A DNA stretch of 19,739 nucleotides, from contig QKGK01000584.1 in assembly GCA_003250455.1 (NCBI GenBank), positions 1 to 19,739 on the forward strand, given 5' to 3'. Source of the DNA: Chloroflexota bacterium. GTDB lineage: Bacteria > Chloroflexota > Anaerolineae > Anaerolineales > UBA11579. This document shows positions 13,465 through 19,739 of this stretch, piece after piece (positions within the stretch are counted from its first letter, which is position 1; each line of letters begins with the position of its first letter). Under the pieces are notes generated by a model, which was given only the letters and a program-made list of their open reading frames with translations, did no database searches and was not told the origin of the DNA. The translations under genes and the position numbers were made by a program.

Positions 13465-14595
13465 TTATCCCTCACCAATTTTGACCCTGGGGTCTACCAG
13501 AGCATAGATGAAGTCCAGCAGGAACACAGTCAGGGCCAGCAAGTAGGCGTAAACAATGGTCAGACCAACAATTACTGGCGTATCATAAAACCCAATTGCT
13601 CGGTAGTATGTACGTCCCAGACCAGGCCAGCTGAAGACTGTTTCTGTAATAATTGCGCCTGTCCACAAAGCGATGATCAGCAAGCTAAAGTTGGTAATGA
13701 TCGTCGGCAATGTAGGCCGCAGGATGTAGCGTCGTTCAACTTCACGATCTGGCAGGCCTTTGGCCTTGGCCATTTCCACATAATCTTCCGTGGAATAGAT
13801 CAGGAAGAACGTTCGCCAGTTGTAGATGCTCAGGAAAAGCGAGCTGATGATCAGCGCAGAGGCAGGTAAGATCAGATGCTTTCCAACATCCAATGCGTAA
13901 TCCCATTGGGTTTCAGGTGGGGGCGAACTGATCATTCCCCCAAAGGGTAATATTCGAAAGACCGCTGCAAAGAGCAGGATCAGGAATAAGCCGTAAAACC
14001 AGGATGGCGCAGAAGAAGTCGGCGATAACGCGATGATGGCCTTGTCCCAAAAGCTACCGTATTGGCGTGAAAGCGCAAGTGCAAAGAATAAACTTCCAAA
14101 AAATAAGAATAAATTCGAAGTACCCATCAAAAGCAACGTGGGTGGGAGGCGTTCCAAAATGATATTGCGGACTTCTTTCGAGCCGGTATCACTGCTCATC
14201 TGAATTGCACGCCCAAGGTCTAACACCAAAGCATTGGTCAAATAACCAAATGCGCGTACAGCAAAGGGTCTGTCCAGGCCAATGCGGTGCTCTTCCTGGG
14301 CAACCTGGTCAGCCAGGTAAATTCGTTTTTGCTCAGGGTCCAGGTTCCGGTATACCTCATCGCGCGAGAGGGACATGGCGATTTGTTCCCGGATGGCGCC
14401 GCGCATGATGTTGTCCACATATCCACCCATATTGGCGATCATGATCGTCAGGAAAATCCCGGTAGCCACAGTGAAGAACAGCATAATGATCCGTACACTG
14501 GTGTACTTCAGCACGCGGGATAAAGTGCTAGAGCCTTTCCTCGGTTCGATCTCTTCTTCAGCCTGAGGTTGCATAGATTGAGCTTCAACACTCAT
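13465..14595 (-). CDS. DppB-like ABC permease
   Basis: The start is the ATG at 14595, 5 nt after a strong GGAGG; the GTG just before it is a worse fit. The protein has 376 residues. A hydrophilic N-terminus (1-30) precedes the first helix (about 35-56). The family blocks GLDRPFAVRAFGYL and LDLGRAIQ (105-131) precede the membrane core, with EAA-type loop VEMAKAKGLPDREVERRYIL at 273-292 and the terminal LVDPRVK block. It forms the heterodimeric pore with the DppC-like protein, encoded 2 bp downstream. It is somewhat longer than the usual 305-340, mainly in the N-terminal tail and the first extracytoplasmic loop. Confidence 0.94.
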   Translation of the reverse strand: MSVEAQSMQPQAEEEIEPRKGSSTLSRVLKYTSVRIIMLFFTVATGIFLTIMIANMGGYVDNIMRGAIREQIAMSLSRDEVYRNLDPEQKRIYLADQVAQEEHRIGLDRPFAVRAFGYLTNALVLDLGRAIQMSSDTGSKEVRNIILERLPPTLLLMGTSNLFLFFGSLFFALALSRQYGSFWDKAIIALSPTSSAPSWFYGLFLILLFAAVFRILPFGGMISSPPPETQWDYALDVGKHLILPASALIISSLFLSIYNWRTFFLIYSTEDYVEMAKAKGLPDREVERRYILRPTLPTIITNFSLLIIALWTGAIITETVFSWPGLGRTYYRAIGFYDTPVIVGLTIVYAYLLALTVFLLDFIYALVDPRVKIGEG

Positions 14596-14631
14596 CACTA
14601 CCTCCTAGAAATTAAAGTTTTGTGCGTTTTT

Positions 14632-14680
14632 AATAGGGGCAAGGGTTCCGGTGCTAAGCACCATCTTCCTTGCCCCTATT
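14632..14680 (-). promoter_or_regulatory. long intercistronic hairpin between binding-protein and permease genes
   Basis: A perfect 13-bp stem, AATAGGGGCAAGG (14632-14644) with CCTTGCCCCTATT (14668-14680), encloses a second small stem GGTGC/GCACC (14650-14662). On the transcribed minus strand it is not followed by a U-tract, so it is more likely an RNA-stabilising or partly terminating element than a full terminator. Such hairpins commonly keep the binding-protein message in excess over permease message. Confidence 0.65.
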
Positions 14681-14702
14681 TTACTATAGGATCATCTCAA
14701 AT

Positions 14703-14733
14703 TTCACCTTAGTGAATAATTCACCTAAGTGAA
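14703..14733. repeat. tandem pair of TTCAC-N4-GTGAA palindromes
   Basis: TTCACCTTAGTGAA (14703-14716) and TTCACCTAAGTGAA (14720-14733) are near-identical palindromic 14-mers, centred 17 bp apart. They lie 19-50 bp downstream of the binding-protein stop codon and upstream of the long hairpin. They could be a protein-binding site or small RNA hairpins. Confidence 0.6.
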
Positions 14734-14752
14734 TTATGAGAATTTCCCAGGT

Positions 14753-17347
14753 TTACTCTGAAACGAACTCGAAGTCCACAATTGTGGGGGAAGCCACTGG
14801 GAGAACTGTGATAACAATTTCCAGTTTATTCGAGCCAGATTCAAGGGCGCTGGTGGTGTCTGTATCAAGGGTCACAAGATACTGACCTTCAGCAACAAAC
14901 TCGGCATCGCCACTACCAACCAAATCGCTGTTGGCGTTGAAGAGCAGGTATTTGACGGCGGTAACTTCGTCGGACGGGTAAGGCTCACCCTCGAAGTCAA
15001 CGAAGACATCAAAGGTGGCTTCTTCACCGATCACCACGCGCCCAGCGCCATCAACTGCGCCTTCCGCAAGTTTCGGGGTGGCAAAGCCAGCCCAGCGGTC
15101 AGCCAGATCAGGGAAGTTGGGGTTGTAGGTCAGGGTAGCGGTCTTTTCAACCGGGAATACCTCATCCAGGATGTAAGGACCAGTGCCTACCCAGAAGTGA
15201 CCATATTCGCCGTAGAAAGCTTGCAGGTTCGCGTAGCGGGCAGCAGCTTCATCTGCAGTCACGAATTGACCCATGGTGGGTTCAAACGGAATGAAGGATT
15301 CAGCAGCAGCTTCGTCCAGCTTGGCAGCAAGGATTTCCAGGCTCGGGCCGGCGATGAAGTTCATCCATTCGACCTCGAGGGCATCGGCTTTGTCTGCAGA
15401 GTAGGCCAGTTCGCCAGCGGCTTCGGCTTTGTTGGCAACAGCAAGCACGTGCCAGGAGCCTTCACCGTAGGCGTATTCCGGCCAGTTGGGGGCCGTAAAG
15501 CCAGCGGTCAGTTCGGCATCGTCATACCATACGTCGGTGTATCGTTCGATAACCAGCGGATCGGTGGAAACGATCTTGTAGCCCTTGAAAGCATCCAGGG
15601 AAGCTTCAAGCGGAGCAGCCTGAGATTCATCGTAGATCACACTGCCTTCTTTACCAACTGCGAAGCCCATGATCTGGGTCATCACAAAGTCGCCAACGGA
15701 AAGCGGGCTGCCATCGTGCCAGGATACCACATCGAACATGTCGGCGGGGTAAGTGTACACAACTTTGACCAGTGAGGTCAGGCCATCCGGGAACTTCTCA
15801 TCAACGGTGATCCAGGTCTCGGTCGCGGCATCCCAGTCAACCCAGGCATCGCCAGGAACGGTGATCTCATCAGCGGTTTCGAGGGTCACCCAGTCGTAGG
15901 TCTTGGTTACGGGCAGGTCAGACTGCACGGTCACCACTGCGCTCTCAAGGCGCTGCGGCAGTGAGATACCAGTGTGCGGGTGGGTCATCAGGTCGTGAGA
16001 CGAGGTGGCGTTCTTCCACAGCGAGTCGTAGGTCCAGTTGGAGCCTGCGATCGGGTTCGAGGGGTCAACCATCAGGTCGGAGTCGATCACGCGCAGCACG
16101 CCGCCTTCCTGGCCGGTGAAGCGGGCGGTGTAAGGCCACATGTTGCTGGCATCGATACCTGCTGCCAGGTCACCGGCAACTTCAACGCCCTGCACCCACG
16201 GGGCTGCGCCGCGGCCGTCAACTACCCACACGCGGTAGTTGTACTTGAACTGAATGTCGAAAGCTTGGCGGAACAGTTCATCGCGTCCTTCCTGTGTGGT
16301 GAACGCTTTGTTGGCCAGGTCATCAAGCACCTGAATGTCTGCTTCGTCCATATCATAAGCCTGCCACAGGGTGGTGAAGGAATATGCGCTGGACGGGGAA
16401 TAGAAGAACTGTGCATCGCTGGAGTCGTCACGGCTAACAATGCTGGAGATCCAGGCGCCGGTGTACAGGTTCCATTCGCCATCAGCAACGTCGCCACCAA
16501 CCCAAAGGGCGGAGAGTTCAGAAGAGGTACCGTACTGTCGGTTGACAACGAAGCCTACTTCTTCCAGCCAGTTGGAGATGATGTCGCCCATCGGGCGGCG
16601 GGTGCCATCCGAGTCGGTGCGGATGAGGAAAGTGATCTCAACGGGTTCGCCGTTGTATGTCCACTGACCGTCAACCAGTTCAGCGCCCATTTCTTCCATA
16701 CCAGCGGTGATCCCGGCAACAGCTTTGTCGCGGTTGGCGGCATACTTCACTTCATAGGCACGGATTGTGGCGATGTAGCGGGCATATTCCGGGAAGGCAG
16801 ACAGCAGGGATGTGAATTTCGGAGCCGCATTCCCGCCGTAAACTTCCTGGTTGATGTAATCGCGGTCGATCAGCCAGTTCATCGCTTCGCGGACCTGAGC
16901 AGAGGCAAACGGATTCAACGCCCCGGTCGCATCAAAGGTGGGACCATAGGGGTTCATTGTGATCTCATAATAGAGACCAAAAACGTTGAAATAGTTCAGA
17001 CCGGCATCGCGGATCGCCTGGATGTCCTGCGGGGTGGCCAGGGAGTTGGCATACAGGTCAGCTGCACCGGCATCCAACTGGGTCACGACAGCATCTGCGG
17101 TAACTGTGGAAAGAGAGATGGTGTCCAACCAGCCGCCAGTGCGGGTGGTTGCAGGCATCGGCTCTTCAGTCGGCTCTTCCATCGGTTCTTCGGTGGGAGT
17201 TTCGCCTTCATCTACGGGGGCTGTTGTAGGTTCTGCTGCAGTTTCTTCAGTGGGTTCAGTCGCCGGAGCTTCTGTTCCACCGCAAGCAACTAACAACATG
17301 CTAACGACTACTAACAAGCCTAGTACTGCTAAAAGTTTTTTAGACAT
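14753..17347 (-). CDS. family 5 ABC solute-binding lipoprotein with circularly permuted domain order
   Basis: The start is the ATG at 17347 with GGAGGAG upstream; an ATG 18 bases earlier overlaps that site. The 864-residue protein has a lipoprotein signal with lipobox LVAC (Cys22) and a Pro-Thr-Glu linker to about 68. Residues 73-410 look like the C-terminal half of an SBP family 5 protein: WLDTISLSTV...LDAGAADLY (73-99), NPFASAQVREAMNWLIDRD (about 145-163), then the late-family VWVVDGRG region. Residues 414-745 look like the N-terminal half: EGGVLRVIDSDLMVDPSNP, TYDSL (439-443), WHDGSPL (543-549), GTGPY (721-725), TYNPNF (740-745). Residues about 765-864 resemble an Ig-like beta domain. The family's usual order is the reverse. 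It is the first gene of the importer operon and delivers an unknown solute, by family a peptide or similar, to the permeases. Confidence 0.9.
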   Translation of the reverse strand: MSKKLLAVLGLLVVVSMLLVACGGTEAPATEPTEETAAEPTTAPVDEGETPTEEPMEEPTEEPMPATTRTGGWLDTISLSTVTADAVVTQLDAGAADLYANSLATPQDIQAIRDAGLNYFNVFGLYYEITMNPYGPTFDATGALNPFASAQVREAMNWLIDRDYINQEVYGGNAAPKFTSLLSAFPEYARYIATIRAYEVKYAANRDKAVAGITAGMEEMGAELVDGQWTYNGEPVEITFLIRTDSDGTRRPMGDIISNWLEEVGFVVNRQYGTSSELSALWVGGDVADGEWNLYTGAWISSIVSRDDSSDAQFFYSPSSAYSFTTLWQAYDMDEADIQVLDDLANKAFTTQEGRDELFRQAFDIQFKYNYRVWVVDGRGAAPWVQGVEVAGDLAAGIDASNMWPYTARFTGQEGGVLRVIDSDLMVDPSNPIAGSNWTYDSLWKNATSSHDLMTHPHTGISLPQRLESAVVTVQSDLPVTKTYDWVTLETADEITVPGDAWVDWDAATETWITVDEKFPDGLTSLVKVVYTYPADMFDVVSWHDGSPLSVGDFVMTQIMGFAVGKEGSVIYDESQAAPLEASLDAFKGYKIVSTDPLVIERYTDVWYDDAELTAGFTAPNWPEYAYGEGSWHVLAVANKAEAAGELAYSADKADALEVEWMNFIAGPSLEILAAKLDEAAAESFIPFEPTMGQFVTADEAAARYANLQAFYGEYGHFWVGTGPYILDEVFPVEKTATLTYNPNFPDLADRWAGFATPKLAEGAVDGAGRVVIGEEATFDVFVDFEGEPYPSDEVTAVKYLLFNANSDLVGSGDAEFVAEGQYLVTLDTDTTSALESGSNKLEIVITVLPVASPTIVDFEFVSE

Positions 17348-17459
17348 GTGTTCTTGCTCCTCCAATAAGCAAAAATTTTAAAAGAGTGGTTAACAGGGGG
17401 AAATAACTTAGTATCGGGCATCTCTATTGAGGCACCACCTCCTTCTCCATATAGAATTT

Positions 17460-17480
17460 CGGCTTCCCTTTGGGAGACCG
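17460..17480 (-). promoter_or_regulatory. hairpin at the 5' end of the importer transcript
   Basis: CGGCTTCCC (17460-17468) and GGGAGACCG (17472-17480) form a 9-position stem with one mismatch and a 3-nt loop. It falls at the predicted start of transcription of the importer operon and could stabilise the 5' end of the message. Confidence 0.4.
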
Positions 17481-17487
17481 ATAAAAT

Positions 17488-17515
17488 ATATTATCATTAA
17501 ATCATAATACGTCAA
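17488..17515 (-). promoter_or_regulatory. promoter of the ABC importer operon
   Basis: On the minus strand the -35 box TTGACG (17515 to 17510) and -10 box TAATAT (17493 to 17488) are 16 bp apart in a very AT-rich context. Transcription would start near 17480, leaving a leader of about 130 nt before the ATG at 17347. The leader holds the hairpin at 17460-17480; no known riboswitch was recognised. Confidence 0.62.
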
Positions 17516-17585
17516 CTGAAAAATTAATCTTGCGTTAACGATTCTCTAATATTTCTCATAGTTATCGAGACAGATCTGACAGTAC

Positions 17586-19739
17586 TCAGGCGGATGCCAA
17601 TTCCTTTTTCATCTCGCCTCTATTCGGAAGTTTTTCCGTCACCCACACCCAAAAGATGGCAAAGCCCAATTGGCGTCGTAGTGCGACCCATAAATAGACC
17701 GCCTGGGTGCGCTCAAATACATCCGGGATATCCAGGCTGTAAGCAGCTTTATTGGTCAGTCGGATCAACGCGTCCACCTTTTGTTCGGTTTGGGCTAAAT
17801 AGCCCAACGGGCGGTGTGCAGCCTGCATCGCCTTCAACCGGTCTTGCAATTCCTGAATAAACTCCAGCGGTGTTTGGGCTTCACCGCGCTCCACGCCCAG
17901 CTGCTTGCTGAACCAGATCAGACGCCGGTACACCACCCTGAAAGTCCTTTCGATGGAGATGTGGCGAAGCCAGAAAACTTCCGCACGCAGCCAGATCAGC
18001 CCGAGCACTATTGCCAGGAGGATCATTCCCCCCAGCGCCAATAAGGTGATTTCCAGGCCGGTATATTCAACCGGGGGATTTGTGAACTCGATCTCCCTTT
18101 CAAATGAGGGCAGATCGGAAGCCAGTTCCTCACGACCGATCGCAGGACGGCCAGCAGTCGGTTCAAAGGTCACCCAACCATACTCCGGGAAATAAATCTC
18201 GGCCCAGGAATGCGCCAGGTCAGCCGTGACCACATAATACCCATTCTCCGCGTCATAAGCGCCCCCAATATAGCCAATAGCCAGCCGGGCAGGAATCCCC
18301 ACCGCTCTCGCCAATACCACCATGGAAGACGCATAATAATCGCAGTACCCTTCCTGCAAATCGAACAGGAAATAGTCCACAATATCAATATTGGCAGGTT
18401 TGGTTGGCAAGTCCAGTGTATAGGGGAAGGTCCGCAAATATTGTTCGATAGCAACCGCTTTGTCATAGCTGGTCAGCTCGTTTTGGGTCAGATCATACGC
18501 CAGGTCAATTACCCGTTCCGGTAAGGTTTCGGGCAGCTCCAGATAGCGATCCAGCATCCAGTCCGGATAATCGGTAGAGACGTTGCGCAATTCTTCTTCC
18601 GAAAATACGGGGACAACCGAATACGCCTCATAGCTGCGGGAATCCAGCGTTGCGCCAAACATATCCTGAAATGCGCTCAACCCACTCCCTTCGCGCCAGG
18701 CCACATTATATTCCCGGTCCACAACCGCCACTTCCCCCACAACATGCACCTTATAGATCCCCTGGCTGGTATCCGCATAGCGCACCTGCTGTTTGATTAA
18801 TCGCTGGTGATTGGTATAGCTGGAGATGGCCTCCTGCCCACCCTGATACACATAGACCTTGCCGTCATTGGAGATCCAGCCGCTGGACTGGTAGAAATCA
18901 TAGTTGAGCGAGCGGAAATAATAGCTCTGTTCAGCCGGATCAAGCTCCACCACATCGCCGGTGATTGGGTCAGTTTCCTCGACCAGCACAATCATCACCA
19001 CTTCATCCGCCAGGTCGGGGCTGGAACCGACCAAAAAGTTGGTTGGCAAGCCTCCGCGGCCCAATCGGCTGAAGCTTTCGGCCAGGGTGGTTCTCTTTTC
19101 ATTTGCCTCGATCCCCAGGCTCTGGCGCACCTCGCTCGAGTTATCGGTATAACGCTGCTGCTTGGTTGTAAAATCGTCCCACCATTCCCGGACTTTATTG
19201 ATATCAATAGAAGTGATCCCACCGGCAGCAAAGACCAACGCCACCGAAAGCATCATGGCGGCCTGGGTGGAATTCTTGCGGATCAACCCTGAATACCCTA
19301 CTTTACGCTCGATCCACTTCCGCTCCAGGTCTGCCTGAGCAGAAAACACCATCAGGATCACTGCGCTGCCTAACATCACCAATACCACATTGGAAGAGGC
19401 ATTTGCATATGTCCGGGCAATCGCCACCAGCAAAAAGGCTGGGATCACAGCCTCCAGGGGACGGCCTTTCTTCCAGAAAAACCAGGATGCCCAAATCGAG
19501 ACCAGCCAGATCACCAGCCCCCAGATCAGCTGTGTGGAAATCAGGTCCGTATTCATTCGAGGGAATCGCCACACCCACAACACAAATCGCTGCAGCATCA
19601 CAAAAAGGCTTTCTGTGAAGCCGTAAATATATAGGAAGAGAGTTTCTAAAGAGGGGGAAGATGGTGTGCCTTGCAGAGTGCGGTTGAGCGCTTCGAAAGC
19701 TGTCCCCAGCCAAAACCACAGATTCCCCATTGCCTGCCA
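17586..19739 (-). CDS. TgpA-like membrane transglutaminase (probably 5'-truncated by the window)
   Basis: The frame is open to the right edge. An ATG at 19730 would give 714 residues, but it has no good ribosome-binding site and the frame continues upstream, so the true start may lie outside. Numbering is from that ATG. The first 190 or so residues hold several membrane helices (DUF3488-like TgpA N-terminus), followed by an extracytoplasmic part. The transglutaminase core has Cys463 in EGYCDYYASS, His507 in LAHSWAEI and Glu523 in VTFEPTAG, the acidic third position. A further helix (560-581) leads to a cytoplasmic DUF4129-like tail. TgpA-type proteins are membrane enzymes thought to act on cell-envelope proteins or peptides; their substrates are poorly known. 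A typical neighbour, a DUF58 or MoxR gene, would be expected beyond the right edge. Confidence 0.88.
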   Translation of the reverse strand, partial: WQAMGNLWFWLGTAFEALNRTLQGTPSSPSLETLFLYIYGFTESLFVMLQRFVLWVWRFPRMNTDLISTQLIWGLVIWLVSIWASWFFWKKGRPLEAVIPAFLLVAIARTYANASSNVVLVMLGSAVILMVFSAQADLERKWIERKVGYSGLIRKNSTQAAMMLSVALVFAAGGITSIDINKVREWWDDFTTKQQRYTDNSSEVRQSLGIEANEKRTTLAESFSRLGRGGLPTNFLVGSSPDLADEVVMIVLVEETDPITGDVVELDPAEQSYYFRSLNYDFYQSSGWISNDGKVYVYQGGQEAISSYTNHQRLIKQQVRYADTSQGIYKVHVVGEVAVVDREYNVAWREGSGLSAFQDMFGATLDSRSYEAYSVVPVFSEEELRNVSTDYPDWMLDRYLELPETLPERVIDLAYDLTQNELTSYDKAVAIEQYLRTFPYTLDLPTKPANIDIVDYFLFDLQEGYCDYYASSMVVLARAVGIPARLAIGYIGGAYDAENGYYVVTADLAHSWAEIYFPEYGWVTFEPTAGRPAIGREELASDLPSFEREIEFTNPPVEYTGLEITLLALGGMILLAIVLGLIWLRAEVFWLRHISIERTFRVVYRRLIWFSKQLGVERGEAQTPLEFIQELQDRLKAMQAAHRPLGYLAQTEQKVDALIRLTNKAAYSLDIPDVFERTQAVYLWVALRRQLGFAIFWVWVTEKLPNRGEMKKELASA

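Noticed and set aside
15974..17293. 439-codon rightward ORF opposite the binding-protein gene
   Set aside because: It lies wholly antisense to a gene with a lipobox and clear family motifs. Its product is rich in Gly, Val, Cys and His, as expected of a shadow frame, and shows no domain.
1..19739. CRISPR arrays, insertion sequences, tRNA or rRNA genes
   Set aside because: I looked for regularly spaced repeats, transposase motifs and terminal inverted repeats, tRNA cloverleaf arms and rRNA core sequence on both strands and saw none.

Overview
The gene content points to a member of the Chloroflexota, probably class Anaerolineae. The signs are secreted proteins with long Pro-Thr linkers, Tad-type pilus pseudopilin genes, a TgpA-like transglutaminase, stand-alone HD-GYP and REC-GGDEF proteins, and large lipoprotein solute-binding proteins. 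This assignment is an inference from gene style; there is no rRNA or other marker gene in the window.

Layout. (1) Positions 1-3212, minus strand: a Tad (tight-adherence) pilus cluster of two TadE-like proteins followed by two tandem TadG-like paralogues, the last running off the left edge. (2) 3213-3669: a 457-bp spacer with a good sigma70-type promoter firing rightward. (3) 3670-4287, plus strand: a single-domain HD-GYP protein, ending at a bidirectional terminator shared with the convergent gene. (4) 4362-8474, minus strand: three single genes, each with its own apparent control signals. They are a secreted lysozyme/transglycosylase-fold protein, a stand-alone cyclic-nucleotide-binding-fold protein without the usual ligand residues, and a membrane-anchored FecR / Pro-Thr linker / TIM-barrel glycosidase-like protein. 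(5) 8475-8844: a spacer with two inverted repeats, a 24-codon small ORF and a promoter whose -10 box lies inside a perfect inverted repeat. (6) 8845-9810, plus strand: a REC domain fused to a degenerate GGDEF domain. (7) 9900-17347, minus strand: a five-gene oligopeptide-type ABC importer operon plus a small membrane protein, transcribed from a promoter near 17500. (8) 17586 to the right edge, minus strand: a TgpA-like membrane transglutaminase, probably cut at its 5' end.

How the genes fit together. The importer is a complete unit: lipoprotein binding protein, two permeases, two ATPases, and a two-helix membrane protein translationally coupled to the last ATPase. Its extracytoplasmic parts are unusual. 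The binding protein carries the family 5 solute-binding motifs in circularly permuted order (C-terminal half first, N-terminal half second), followed by an Ig-like tail. The DppC-like permease carries a roughly 190-residue extracytoplasmic insertion. The two may have evolved together; this is the most novel item in the window. A second theme is nucleotide second-messenger signalling (HD-GYP, degenerate GGDEF, cNMP-like fold) next to cell-surface functions (Tad pili, glycosidase-like and transglycosylase-like proteins). The link is by proximity only.
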